Source of the DNA: a gamma proteobacterium symbiont of Ctena orbiculata
Lineage (GTDB): Bacteria > Pseudomonadota > Gammaproteobacteria > Chromatiales > Chromatiaceae
Direction: 5' to 3'
Length of the DNA: 64,000 nt
NCBI GenBank assembly: GCA_003094535.1
Contig: NATV01000105.1
Coordinates: forward strand, 20,525 to 84,524
Shown here: in pieces, positions 1 through 8,473 of the stretch
Numbering within the stretch: the stretch's first letter is position 1
Layout of the letters: each line of letters starts with the position of its first letter
Notes under the pieces: model-generated
What the model was told of the DNA's origin: nothing
What the model saw: only the letters and a program-made list of their open reading frames with translations
The model's database searches: none
Made by a program: the position numbers and the translations under genes

Positions 1-436
1 TTTTAATTAGGGTATCCTGTAACAATTCGGTCATCAGAAAATGCCCAAAGAAGCTCGCCGCCATGGTGATTTCAAAACCGTCTTTGCTGTACTGTGGCGA
101 GTTTTTCATAGACACCATTCCGGCATTACACATTAAACCGTTGAGTTGGCTGTGCTTGGCCTTGAAGCCAGAGACGAAATCGCGAACCGATTGAAGATCC
201 GCCAGATCACACTTGAGCACATCGTGACTTCCTTGCAAACCGTCAAATGTTTTCGCAGCGTCATATCCGGCGTCCGGCCTGCGACAAGCCATGACCACGT
301 GCCCGCCCTGTTTGACCAATTGTCACGCAGTCTCTAAACCCACGCCGGAATTCGCGCCAGTGACGATATAAACGTTGCCGCTCAAATCTTTGGATAGTGT
401 GGTTTCATCACACCAGATAACATGCTTATGACTCAT
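1..436 (-). pseudogene. SDR-family oxidoreductase, interrupted by an in-frame stop and cut by the window edge
   Basis: The reverse strand from ATG 436 reads an N-terminal Rossmann segment (NVYIVTGANSGVGLETA, with TGxxxGxG), then a TGA codon at 325-323. The same frame then resumes with QLVKQGGHVVMACRRPD and CDLADLQSVRDF and stays open to the window edge. A single CGA-to-TGA change would explain the stop, since related dehydrogenases usually have Arg before QL. The later part resembles retinol-dehydrogenase or protochlorophyllide-reductase-like SDRs, including the NAG motif (LNGLMCNAGMVS). The C-terminus with the catalytic Tyr-x-x-x-Lys lies outside the window. It is probably a recent pseudogene, though a sequencing error cannot be excluded. 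Confidence 0.65.
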
Positions 437-496
437 AAATAACTTCCTCAGTGGTCTGTCTTATGCAAACAAAGAAAGCCAGTGCCTCATTTACCC

Positions 497-1333
497 CTAT
501 GATCTCAACTTCCGTCCGACTTGTTCTTCCAGCATGGGTTGGATGATGGTACGAACATCGTATTGCTGGTCACCCTCGTAACGTGGCGCATAGGTCTCGT
601 AAGCTCTAGTCAATTGGGCATGCTTTTTATTGATGCGCTCGATGTTATAGGCGTGGGATACGATAAAGAATTCACCAGCCTTGATTTGTTTCATTGCAAT
701 ATCAATAAACTGGTCGGTGGGCATACCATGTTGCATCGCTTCTTCAGGTCCCAGTTCCGAAACCACAAAGCCAGGACATACAAGGCCGACCTCGATAAAG
801 TCTGGCAGCTCTTCGTATAAAGACTGGGTAATCGCCAGGACGCTGTGTTTGGTCGCCACATATGCGCCATTGAAAGGGGTGCCGTGGAAAAGAGAGTTTT
901 CCGATCCGATATTGTAAATGGCTGCCGGTGTTCCCTGTTCAACAAATCGTTTGCCAAATACTTTAGAGCCATAAACCACGCCATAAAAATTCACTGCAAA
1001 TATCTGCTGAATATGCTCAATAGGCATATCCAGAAATGGGGCATGCGGCACCATAATGCCCGCATTGTTGATAATGACATCGACATGTCCGTGGGCTTCC
1101 CAGGAAAAATCAGCCAGTGCTTCAATATCTTCCTGTCTGGTTACATCACACACGGAATATCTGGCCTCTATACCTGAGCCAGTCAGATAAGACACCGCCT
1201 CTTGCAGTCGGTTTTCATTACGTCCGGCAATAATAATTTTCGCTCCTTCCTTGCCAAATGCCCTGGCGAAACCAAAACCAATCCCGGTTGCGCCGCCGGT
1301 GATTACAACCACTTTGTCTTTGAAATTATTCAT
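497..1333 (-). CDS. SDR family NAD(P)-dependent oxidoreductase
   Basis: 278-residue classical short-chain dehydrogenase. The cofactor motif TGGATGIG sits near residues 12-19, NNAG is present (DVIINNAGIMVP), and the active site has Ser (IGSENS) followed by YVATK, so the catalytic Ser-Tyr-Lys set is complete. Length is normal for the family. The substrate cannot be told from the sequence. It lies downstream of the patatin and AraC genes on the same strand, but a 273-bp gap and a conserved motif at 1410-1447 suggest its own promoter. That motif recurs before the reductase gene ending at 4939, so the two genes are probably controlled together. Confidence 0.85.
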   Translation of the reverse strand: MNNFKDKVVVITGGATGIGFGFARAFGKEGAKIIIAGRNENRLQEAVSYLTGSGIEARYSVCDVTRQEDIEALADFSWEAHGHVDVIINNAGIMVPHAPFLDMPIEHIQQIFAVNFYGVVYGSKVFGKRFVEQGTPAAIYNIGSENSLFHGTPFNGAYVATKHSVLAITQSLYEELPDFIEVGLVCPGFVVSELGPEEAMQHGMPTDQFIDIAMKQIKAGEFFIVSHAYNIERINKKHAQLTRAYETYAPRYEGDQQYDVRTIIQPMLEEQVGRKLRS

Positions 1334-1409
1334 CTATCTATACTCGTTTCATGTGTGCAGGAATTTCAGTAATTACGAGGATATTGTGCAGGTGGGGAGG
1401 GGGAGCATC

Positions 1410-1447
1410 ACTAGCGATGCATGCCTAAATCTATGCAATATGTGCCA
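1410..1447 (-). promoter_or_regulatory. candidate operator upstream of the SDR gene (copy 1 of a shared motif)
   Basis: This 38-bp stretch begins ACTAGCGATG and matches 5006-5043 closely (ACTAGCGA, TGCCTAA, TCTAT and GCCA shared in the same order and spacing). Each copy contains two GCC half-sites exactly 21 bp apart, the two-helical-turn direct-repeat layout typical of AraC-family sites. It lies about 77-114 bp upstream of the SDR start. Binding by the regulator at 2843-3841 is inference. Confidence 0.5.
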
Positions 1448-1606
1448 TTCATCCACTGAATGGCCGGTATATGAAACAAACACATATTCAAGTGCTGCGG
1501 ACGCTGGTTCAGTGTACGGCCAGGGCTCGAAATAAATTGTCTTTAAACCGGTACCTTCCTTCCTTGCAAGGTGAGGATGTCGTGTTGATCGGGTGTTTCA
1601 CGTTGC

Positions 1607-2755
1607 TCAGAGTCCTGTTCGCCATGCTTTGCGTTTACCCCGCTCATACCCCACTTTAAATAATGCACGCATGTAGTTCTTGTCGAACATGTCTTCCAAA
1701 GGCTCATCGAATTCCACCGGCACATCGGTAACATGCATATTGAAACCATCGCGCTTGGCTAGGGTTTCAATATTGATCAGATTACCCTTGGCCTGGTATT
1801 TGATCAGCGTACTGATAGCGCGATTTGATAGTCCACTGACGTCGAGTTCGACTTCACTGTAGTCAGGTGCGATCTTGGTATTGCGGATCAACCAGAAATT
1901 GCTCTCGGGTTGTGTCTTCAACAGACGTCTGAACCGGCTGATATCCAGATCGCGCGGGTAGACAAAGATCTGTTGGGTGACTCCGCCATCGACATGCACT
2001 TCCTGATGGAGTTGCCCGCGATACTGAACGTTGATTTTCACCGGTGGAAATACACCGGGTACTGATGCCGATGCCAGGATAATCTTGCGTATCAGTTCGA
2101 CCTTGTTTGGATGATCACTCTCGGCTATACGGTTTATCTCCCATATCATTGGGCGCTGTGCATCCAGGTTGGTGGTTGCAACCTGTAAAATCCTGCCCTT
2201 TCGGCTCTCGCGGGCGATGGCTTCAACCAGCTCTTCATTGATCGCTTTCTTGATTGCTCGCCTCAGTGGTGCAGAGTCTGCGATAGATTCTCCTCCGAAT
2301 AGTGCGGCCAAAGGTGTGAACAACAGGATATCTGCGGTGGAAGTTTCGGTATAGAACTCCTGAATGGTGTCATCGTATTCCGGGCCAAGAAAGGCGAAAG
2401 GTGCTATAAGCGCACCGGTTGAAACCCCTGTGACCATTAAGAACTCGGGACGTGATCCAGACTCTGTCCAGCCCTTTAGGAAGCCTGCACCGTAGGCCCC
2501 ATCTTCGGCACCACCAGACAGAGCGAGGATGTCGATGCGCTGGTTCAGTGATGGTATGGTGTCGAGTGCTCGCCTGAGACGTTCGGTGGAATCGTGAAGA
2601 TAGGGTGCGGGTTTGTCGCCCCAATAACGAATGTTGTGATAACCATCCAGCGAGACCTGCTCATAGACCAACGGTGATGGTGCCGGGTATTCCCGCGGCA
2701 GTGCAGCACAGCCAGAGAACAGGACAAGTATCAAAAATAAACAGCCTAAGCGCAT
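1607..2755 (-). CDS. patatin-like phospholipase, predicted lipoprotein
   Basis: 382 residues. The N-terminus is a lipoprotein signal with lipobox LFSGC (Cys16), so the protein should be lipid-anchored after export. The patatin domain begins with the glycine-rich oxyanion segment (ALSGGAEDGAYGAGFL). The nucleophile is Ser112 in GVSTG and the dyad Asp is Asp256 in HVDGG. Patatin-type enzymes are acyl hydrolases acting on phospholipids or other lipid esters; the substrate is unknown here. It follows the AraC regulator gene by 87 bp and may share its transcript. Confidence 0.85.
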   Translation of the reverse strand: MRLGCLFLILVLFSGCAALPREYPAPSPLVYEQVSLDGYHNIRYWGDKPAPYLHDSTERLRRALDTIPSLNQRIDILALSGGAEDGAYGAGFLKGWTESGSRPEFLMVTGVSTGALIAPFAFLGPEYDDTIQEFYTETSTADILLFTPLAALFGGESIADSAPLRRAIKKAINEELVEAIARESRKGRILQVATTNLDAQRPMIWEINRIAESDHPNKVELIRKIILASASVPGVFPPVKINVQYRGQLHQEVHVDGGVTQQIFVYPRDLDISRFRRLLKTQPESNFWLIRNTKIAPDYSEVELDVSGLSNRAISTLIKYQAKGNLINIETLAKRDGFNMHVTDVPVEFDEPLEDMFDKNYMRALFKVGYERGKRKAWRTGL

Positions 2756-2842
2756 GACAATCTCAGGTCTTCCTCGTGTAGTGATACAGTTAGGGTACCA
2801 TTATACTGCTAGCCGATAGTAATGTAGTCGGGCAATAGAAGA

Positions 2843-3841
2843 TCAGTGTACGGCCTGGGTTCGAAATGAATCGGGTGTAGTTCCGGTCCATGAATGGAAG
2901 GCACGGAAGAAAGAGTTGGGATCCTCGTAACCCAAAAGAAACGAAATCTGAATGTAGGGTAGTTCTGAATTGGTGATGTAGTGTCGTGCAAGTTCCTCAC
3001 GAACACTCATGAGAATTGCCTTGAAACTGGTACCTTCCTCGCCAAGACGACGCTGCAGTGTCCGCCGACTGACCAGAAGCCGGGAAGCCACATCGTCAGC
3101 CGTTGTCTGTCCACTGGGCAGCAATTCAAGTAGCGCACTTCGTACCCTTTCAGTCATGCCCTCATCGATAGAGACTTCAGACAGGCGTTTGCGTAGACCC
3201 TGCTCAAAAAACTCCCACATTTGCACGTTTTCAGTGAGAAAAGGCTTCCTGGCATCCTCGGCAGAAAAGGTGATTGATATGTTGCCACCTAGTGTTGGTG
3301 CCACACCAAAATATTTTTTGAGTTTATCTCTGCAAGGCAATTTAATAGGCGAGGTTATCCTCAACGGAATCATATGTTCCTTTGAGGCCATTCGCGCCAG
3401 TTGAACGAAAAATCCAATTTCCATACTAATCAGGGAGGTCGGAAGATCGAGACCTTTTTCCAGGAACTCCAGTGTCATGGATGTTGCGTGGTCGTTTATT
3501 TCAACATCCATTTTCATCGGGCCAATAAGTGGTTTGAATTTGCTCAGTCGTTGCAGGGCGGTATTGAGGTTAGGGCTGCAGTAGGCCGCAAAAATTGGGG
3601 GGTCAAACACATCGGTGTTGAGACTCTGGGAGATTTTCAATGGGAAAGCCGGATCATCAAAGGTCACTTCCAGTGCGTGCCACAGGCGAAAGTACTCCTG
3701 CGTACTGAGGCCGGCGCCCTTTCGTGTAAAAAGATCAACTGGCAACTCTGCTCGTTGTAACACCTCTGTCACACTGACACCGAGATTATTCAGCAACACT
3801 TTCCAGCCCTGATTTACGGTAAACTGAATCTCATTTTTCAT
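2843..3841 (-). CDS. AraC family transcriptional regulator with N-terminal ligand-binding domain
   Basis: 332 residues. The N-terminal ~200 residues resemble the arabinose-binding-like domain of the PF12625 type. The C-terminal ~100 residues form a double helix-turn-helix (DDVASRLLVSRRTLQRRLGE, then ISFLLGYEDPNSFFRAFHSW and TGTTPDSFR). Such regulators usually control neighbouring lipid or redox genes in response to small hydrophobic ligands. It starts 30 bp after the stop of the reductase gene, so the two are probably co-transcribed. The repeated 21-bp-spaced motifs at 1410 and 5006 are its best candidate targets. Confidence 0.85.
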   Translation of the reverse strand: MKNEIQFTVNQGWKVLLNNLGVSVTEVLQRAELPVDLFTRKGAGLSTQEYFRLWHALEVTFDDPAFPLKISQSLNTDVFDPPIFAAYCSPNLNTALQRLSKFKPLIGPMKMDVEINDHATSMTLEFLEKGLDLPTSLISMEIGFFVQLARMASKEHMIPLRITSPIKLPCRDKLKKYFGVAPTLGGNISITFSAEDARKPFLTENVQMWEFFEQGLRKRLSEVSIDEGMTERVRSALLELLPSGQTTADDVASRLLVSRRTLQRRLGEEGTSFKAILMSVREELARHYITNSELPYIQISFLLGYEDPNSFFRAFHSWTGTTPDSFRTQAVH

Positions 3842-3871
3842 TGAATCACACCATCGCCTGGGCGGAAGGGC

Positions 3872-4939
3872 TTAGCCCGTTTTCTTAACCAGACCATTGT
3901 CTATCATTTGTTGAAAAAAATCGTTCATCGACTCTGCCAGCGGACGATAGCGCATACCCAGTTCCCTAATACCCTTACTGTTGTCACCTTTCCAGGGCAC
4001 ATCAATATTCCTGGTAATGACTTTGCGCGTCATGGTTTTGTCTACTATTGGACCGATAAGCCACATCAGCCATTTTGGTAGTGCTTTGCGCGGAATTGGA
4101 TAGTCTTTGCCATATTTATCCAACAAGGTCTGGGACATGGCAAACAGGTCCGTGTTGTGACCGGAGATAATGTGTCGGCCTTGTGCTTCCGGTATGAACC
4201 CCGCTTTGTAATGGGCCTCGGCCAGATCACGCACATCCACGATGCCGAACCCCCATCTAGGAGCGCCGGCCTTCAATGTGCCGTCTCCCATCTGCCTGAT
4301 CATGCTAAACGTTTCCGATGTTCCGTGGGGGTTGATGCCCGGGCCGATCACCAGGCTTGGATTAATGACTACCAGATCCCAGCGGGACTGCGCTTCGTTG
4401 ATCTTCCAGGCTTCTTTCTCGGCAACCGTTTTTGAATACGAATAAGCACCGTGTTCCAGTGAAGAGCTGGTATTCCACATCTCTTCTGTGAATACGTTAT
4501 TAGGTGTTTCTTTCAGGTCAATATTGTCTCCGTAAATTGCGGCACAACTGCTGGTGAGCACAACACGTTTTACTGAAGGTGTTTGATTGGCAGTCTCAAG
4601 CACATTTCGAGTGCCCAGTCTGGCCGGATCGACCAGCTCCTTCTGTGGATCTTTAACATCAATCTTAAAGGGCGAGGCCGTGTGGAATACCAGTTCACAT
4701 CCGGCCATTGCCTCCGCGTATGAGCCATCATTCAGCAGGTCGGCCTTGAAATACTTGATTTCTCCTGGAGTGACGGAAGCAATCTCGTTGAGATACTTCA
4801 GCTTTTCCGGGTTGTTGGGATCTCGCACCGGCGCATGCACCGTAAGCCCCTCTTCAAGCAATTTTTTTACCAGTAATCCAGCGACGTAACCTGTTGCACC
4901 GGTTACCATTACTGGAGCAGATCGTTCAATCGTCGTCAT
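3872..4939 (-). CDS. NAD-dependent epimerase/dehydratase, dihydroflavonol-reductase-like
   Basis: 355 residues from ATG 4939. This start is preferred over the upstream ATG at 4978 because AAAGGGGC lies just upstream at good spacing. It is an extended SDR: VTGATGYVAG cofactor loop at the N-terminus, FHTASP (Val/His-Thr-Ala type seen in dihydroflavonol and cinnamoyl reductases), a Ser-rich active-site stretch (VLTSSCAAIYG) and the catalytic YSYSKTVAE. The family reduces ketones or aldehydes; the physiological substrate is not evident. It is the first gene of a likely operon with the AraC regulator and the patatin. Confidence 0.8.
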   Translation of the reverse strand: MTTIERSAPVMVTGATGYVAGLLVKKLLEEGLTVHAPVRDPNNPEKLKYLNEIASVTPGEIKYFKADLLNDGSYAEAMAGCELVFHTASPFKIDVKDPQKELVDPARLGTRNVLETANQTPSVKRVVLTSSCAAIYGDNIDLKETPNNVFTEEMWNTSSSLEHGAYSYSKTVAEKEAWKINEAQSRWDLVVINPSLVIGPGINPHGTSETFSMIRQMGDGTLKAGAPRWGFGIVDVRDLAEAHYKAGFIPEAQGRHIISGHNTDLFAMSQTLLDKYGKDYPIPRKALPKWLMWLIGPIVDKTMTRKVITRNIDVPWKGDNSKGIRELGMRYRPLAESMNDFFQQMIDNGLVKKTG

Positions 4940-5005
4940 CGTATGCCCCTTTGTCTTTTTCATCGTTTGATGAAACAAATATTAGGGTGTATATAGCCTT
5001 ATGGC

Positions 5006-5043
5006 ACTAGCGAAGTGTGCCTAATTCTATACATAGTGCGCCA
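5006..5043 (-). promoter_or_regulatory. candidate operator upstream of the reductase gene (copy 2 of a shared motif)
   Basis: It starts ACTAGCGAAG and carries GCC half-sites 21 bp apart, as in the copy at 1410-1447. It lies about 67-104 bp upstream of ATG 4939, nearly the same offset as copy 1 has to its gene. Flanking sequence is not conserved, which argues for selection on the motif rather than a recent duplication. Confidence 0.5.
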
Positions 5044-5352
5044 ATGTAAAACAATTAAAGGTGTCTGAGAAATGCGCAAAAAAGTGGCAGTACACATACT
5101 ACAAAGTTCTATAACCCGCTGAGTAAGAAGGAAAAATAAGATAGGGGGAAGGCTTCTGGCCATACCTTTTCTGGCTCTGTGTTCTGGTGGATTACCTACT
5201 CTGAACTATGTCTGCTTTGGGGAAGTTGAACTTGCTGCCATATAAGAGAGAAAGCCGGCCGCTAGTGGCCGTTACCGGCAATTACTGCATTTAAAAGTAT
5301 TACGTTGTTTACAGACTTAAGATGACAACTTCATCAATGTCAGCAATGGTCC
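5044..5352. other. intergenic, no gene seen
   Basis: AT-rich spacer between the reductase promoter region and the end of lutC. A short GC-rich inverted stretch (GCCGGCCGCTAGTGGCCG) occurs near 5256-5273. I see no convincing coding frame or terminator. Confidence 0.5.
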
Positions 5353-6015
5353 CTACGACGACGCTTTCAATATCACAATCAACTCAGTAGGCCCATGCAC
5401 CCCATACGCCAGCGTCTGCTGGATATCGGCGGATTTCGAGGGCCCGGACACCAGCAGCGCATTGGTCGGCATCTGTCGTGCCCACTGCTCAGCCTCTACA
5501 ACTTCGGCAAAGGTGTTGTAGAGCTTTTCACCATCCACGATCACGAAATGGACAGGCGGCACCAGGGACCAGGTCCGTGGTTCGAATGCATCGGGCCAGA
5601 GAACCAGGCTGCCGGTCTCCGCTATGGCGGCCCTGGCCGAGGTGACGGCCGCGTCGGTTTGAAAAAAGATCTCTTCCTTCCACTCGTCCACCGGGCGCTC
5701 GTCACAAACAAGTTCGGGCAGCAGGGTATCACCCCAGGCAGCTTCGATCGCTTCTGCCAACGGGCCCTGTTTTGCATACAGCAGGTTGTTGATCTGTTTT
5801 TCGGCAACCAGGGTTTTCAAACAGTCTGTCCAGTTTTCTGGCTCGACCACATGGACCTCGGCGCGCACTGATTCGAGCATCGATTTGAACTGGGCGATGC
5901 GCGCCTCCATCGGCCATGAGGGCGTCTCTATGGCGACGCGCTGGCTTGGGGTGTCGAAGCCCGGTTGTCTATTGCGTAACCGCTGCAGGATTGCGTCTCG
6001 GGCCTTATCGGTCAT
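5353..6015 (-). CDS. lutC: lactate utilization protein C (LutC/YkgG family)
   Basis: 220 residues, DUF162/LUD domain. Diagnostic stretches are the SARAAIAETGSLVLW segment (the TGT/ETG region of LUD proteins) near the middle and SGPSKSADIQQTLAYGVHGP near the C-terminus. LutC is the third subunit of the LutABC L-lactate oxidation complex, which delivers electrons from L-lactate to the respiratory chain. Its start overlaps the end of lutB by 11 bp, consistent with translational coupling. It is the last gene of the three-gene operon. Confidence 0.9.
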   Translation of the reverse strand: MTDKARDAILQRLRNRQPGFDTPSQRVAIETPSWPMEARIAQFKSMLESVRAEVHVVEPENWTDCLKTLVAEKQINNLLYAKQGPLAEAIEAAWGDTLLPELVCDERPVDEWKEEIFFQTDAAVTSARAAIAETGSLVLWPDAFEPRTWSLVPPVHFVIVDGEKLYNTFAEVVEAEQWARQMPTNALLVSGPSKSADIQQTLAYGVHGPTELIVILKASS

Positions 6016-7423
6016 TGAAGCCCTCCTCGCGCGCCCGTCGATGCAGGTTCTTGGCCGCGATGCGGGGAGGCTTTCTCACCCGGGTCCAGGGGCCAAGTCC
6101 GAGGGGCAGGATTTTGCGCAGGCGGGTGGCCAGGGTCAGCGCCAGGCGATAGCGTACCGGACTGCGATGGAGCCAGCTCCAGGCCTTCCATATCGCGGCT
6201 TCCTTGCGTGTGCGGCCGCTTCCCTGTCCATGGGTGGCGCCGTCATGGTCGCTACGGATGCGCTCATAGCGCAGCCGATTGAGCAGTGTGGGTATGGGAA
6301 TCCGCACCGGGCAAACCTCGGCGCAGGCGCCGCAGAGGGTGGAGGCGACAGGCAATTCGCCCAGGTTATCCAGCCCCGCCTTCTGCGGCTCGAGAATGGA
6401 GCCGATGGGACCGGGTATGGTGGTGCCGTAGGCGTGACCGCCGATGCGGGTATAGATCGGGCAGTGGTTCATGCAGGCGCCGCAGCGGATGCAGCGCAGG
6501 GTATTCACCAGCTCATTGTCTTCGTAGATGCGCGAGCGGCCATTGTCGAGGAGGACCAGGTGCACCTCTTTCGGCCCATCCTTCTCCCCCGTCCTGCGCG
6601 GCCCGCTGATCATGTTGAAGTAGGTGGTGATGTGCTGCCCGGTGGCGCTGCGGGTGAGCAGCTTCAGCAGGGGAGGGACGTGCGCCAGCTTTTCCACCAC
6701 CTTTTCGATCCCGGTTACCGCGATATGCACCGGCGGCACGGTGGTGCACATGCGGCCGTTGCCCTCGTTCTCGACCAGACAGAGGGTGCCGCTTTCGGCA
6801 ACCGCGAAGTTGACGCCGGAGAGCCCCGCGCTCGCGGCATAGAACTTTTTGCGCAGGATGCCGCGGGCGTTGCGGGTCAGGGTGTCGACGTCATCGCTGT
6901 AGGGGATGTCGGGAAACTTCTCCTTGAACAGCCTGGCGATATCCTGGCGGGTCTTGTGAATGGCGGGCGCAACAATGTGTGAGGGAGGTTCGCCGGCAAG
7001 CTGCAGGATGTACTCGCCCAGGTCCGACTCCAGGCACTCGATACCCTGGGCCTCGAGAAAGCGGTTCAGATCCATCTCTTCGGAGACCATCGATTTGCCC
7101 TTGATCAACAGCTCCGCCTGGTGCTCCCGCATGATGCCCAGGACGATCCCGTTGGCCTCGTCGACGCTCTCCGCCCAGTGCACCCGGATGCCGTTCTGGG
7201 TGCAGCGCTGCTCCAACTGCAGCAGCAGCTGCGGCAGTTTGGACAGCGCGTTGGCGCGTATCTGTGCGCCGCGCAGACGCAGGGCCTCCAATGCATCGGC
7301 ATCCGGAAAGCATGCCTTGCGATTGGCCATCAGGCCATCCATGGCGGATCGCAGGCTCGCCTTCAGCTGTGGATTGCCCAGCGCCTGTTCGATCCGGGAA
7401 TGGAAATCAACCCTCTGTTGCAT
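6005..7423 (-). CDS. lutB: lactate utilization iron-sulfur protein B (LutB/YkgF family)
   Basis: 472 residues. The N-terminal two-thirds is the LUD domain, with AESGTLCLVENEGNGR as its conserved loop. Two ferredoxin-type [4Fe-4S] clusters follow: CIRCGACMNHCP near residues 309-320 and CGACAEVCPVRIP near 362-374. A C-terminal DUF3390-like tail is present. LutB is the iron-sulfur electron carrier of the L-lactate oxidising complex. Its start overlaps lutA by 17 bp and its end overlaps lutC by 11 bp, so the three genes are tightly coupled. Confidence 0.92.
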   Translation of the reverse strand: MQQRVDFHSRIEQALGNPQLKASLRSAMDGLMANRKACFPDADALEALRLRGAQIRANALSKLPQLLLQLEQRCTQNGIRVHWAESVDEANGIVLGIMREHQAELLIKGKSMVSEEMDLNRFLEAQGIECLESDLGEYILQLAGEPPSHIVAPAIHKTRQDIARLFKEKFPDIPYSDDVDTLTRNARGILRKKFYAASAGLSGVNFAVAESGTLCLVENEGNGRMCTTVPPVHIAVTGIEKVVEKLAHVPPLLKLLTRSATGQHITTYFNMISGPRRTGEKDGPKEVHLVLLDNGRSRIYEDNELVNTLRCIRCGACMNHCPIYTRIGGHAYGTTIPGPIGSILEPQKAGLDNLGELPVASTLCGACAEVCPVRIPIPTLLNRLRYERIRSDHDGATHGQGSGRTRKEAAIWKAWSWLHRSPVRYRLALTLATRLRKILPLGLGPWTRVRKPPRIAAKNLHRRAREEGFNDR

Positions 7424-8174
7424 GGGTACGCTCCCAGATGAAACTGGCGATATGACGGTGCTCGATGGCGGCGTCCCGGTAGTCGAGATGGCCGCCGATA
7501 TTCATCAGGCAGCCGCAGTCGCCGCTGACCAGGAGGTCCGCGCCCGTATCTGCGATCGCGTTCGCTTTGTCACTTACCATCTCGGCTGAAATTGCGGGTT
7601 GCTTGACCGCAAAGGTACCGCCGAATCCGCAGCACTCCTCTTTGCGCGCCTGCGTCATGAGTTCCACCTTGGATAGCTGTTTCAGCAGTGCCTCATGCTC
7701 GTCGGCGACCCCCATTTCGCGCCGCGCCGAACAGGATGTATGGAGGGCGACCTTGATCGGTTTACCTAGATCCTTCAGCTCGATCTTCAATACATGCACC
7801 AGGAACTCGGTGAGTTCATAGACCCGGGAGGAGAAGGCCTCGATACTCGCCTGGTCGGCGCGCTCCCTGAACATTTCCGGATAGTGATGACGCATCATGC
7901 CGGCGCAGGAGCCGGAGGGTACGACAATGGGGTAGTTATCAGTAAAACAGGCCAGCTGCCGCAGCGCCACCTCACGGGCCTCGTCGCGGTAGCCGCTGTT
8001 CCAGGCCGGTTGGCCGCAACAGGTCTGGTCCTGGGGAAAGATCACTTCAACACCCTCCCGGCGGATCAGCTGCATGCCTGCAAGTCCGGCTTCTGGATAG
8101 AGCAGATCCACCAGACAGGTGGCGAAGAAATAGGCCTTCTTGGGCTTGGCCGGGTATCGCTTTTGCTCTGCCAT
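7407..8174 (-). CDS. lutA: lactate utilization protein A (LutA/YkgE family)
   Basis: 255 residues with two cysteine-rich (CCG) domains typical of LutA, GlcF and heterodisulfide-reductase subunits: TCCGQPAWNSGY near residue 47 and ECCGFGGTFAVK near residue 178. These bind an iron-sulfur cofactor. LutA is the first gene of the lutABC operon and would act with LutB and LutC in L-lactate oxidation at the cytoplasmic face of the membrane. The 299-bp region to the divergent sps gene carries its promoter. No GntR-type lutR lies beside it. Confidence 0.9.
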   Translation of the reverse strand: MAEQKRYPAKPKKAYFFATCLVDLLYPEAGLAGMQLIRREGVEVIFPQDQTCCGQPAWNSGYRDEAREVALRQLACFTDNYPIVVPSGSCAGMMRHHYPEMFRERADQASIEAFSSRVYELTEFLVHVLKIELKDLGKPIKVALHTSCSARREMGVADEHEALLKQLSKVELMTQARKEECCGFGGTFAVKQPAISAEMVSDKANAIADTGADLLVSGDCGCLMNIGGHLDYRDAAIEHRHIASFIWERTHATEG

Positions 8175-8473
8175 CTCATCTCCCAGGGTAGGCCCATCTC
8201 AAGCGAACTGCGGCTGTCGTGAAAATAAGCCTTGGATATGCTCTGAACCTCTTTATAGTTAAACCCGGATTACAAATAAAGCCCACAGTTTATCCGTCTA
8301 CGGGCCGAAATGGCATTGAGCGATCGCCACCGCCCAGCAATAGCCGCTTAATTTTGTTAACATGTCTTCAGCATAAACATACAAACAGACTCGCCTGGCA
8401 ATCCCATACTGAAAAGAAAACCATGAACAGGATGTTGGCCAGGTCAAGCGACAACAATTGAATCTAATACGTT
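8175..8473. promoter_or_regulatory. divergent intergenic region between lutA and sps, with a possible sps promoter
   Basis: No gene is apparent in this 299-bp stretch. On the plus strand TTGGAT (8232-8237) and TATAGT (8254-8259), 16 bp apart, form a reasonable sigma-70 promoter reading towards sps. No repeat or operator stands out. Confidence 0.3.

Noticed and set aside
5786..6982. A 398-codon plus-strand frame over lutC/lutB
   Set aside because: Antisense shadow of the lut genes, rich in Gly/Ala/Arg; the lut genes carry clear iron-sulfur and LUD motifs.
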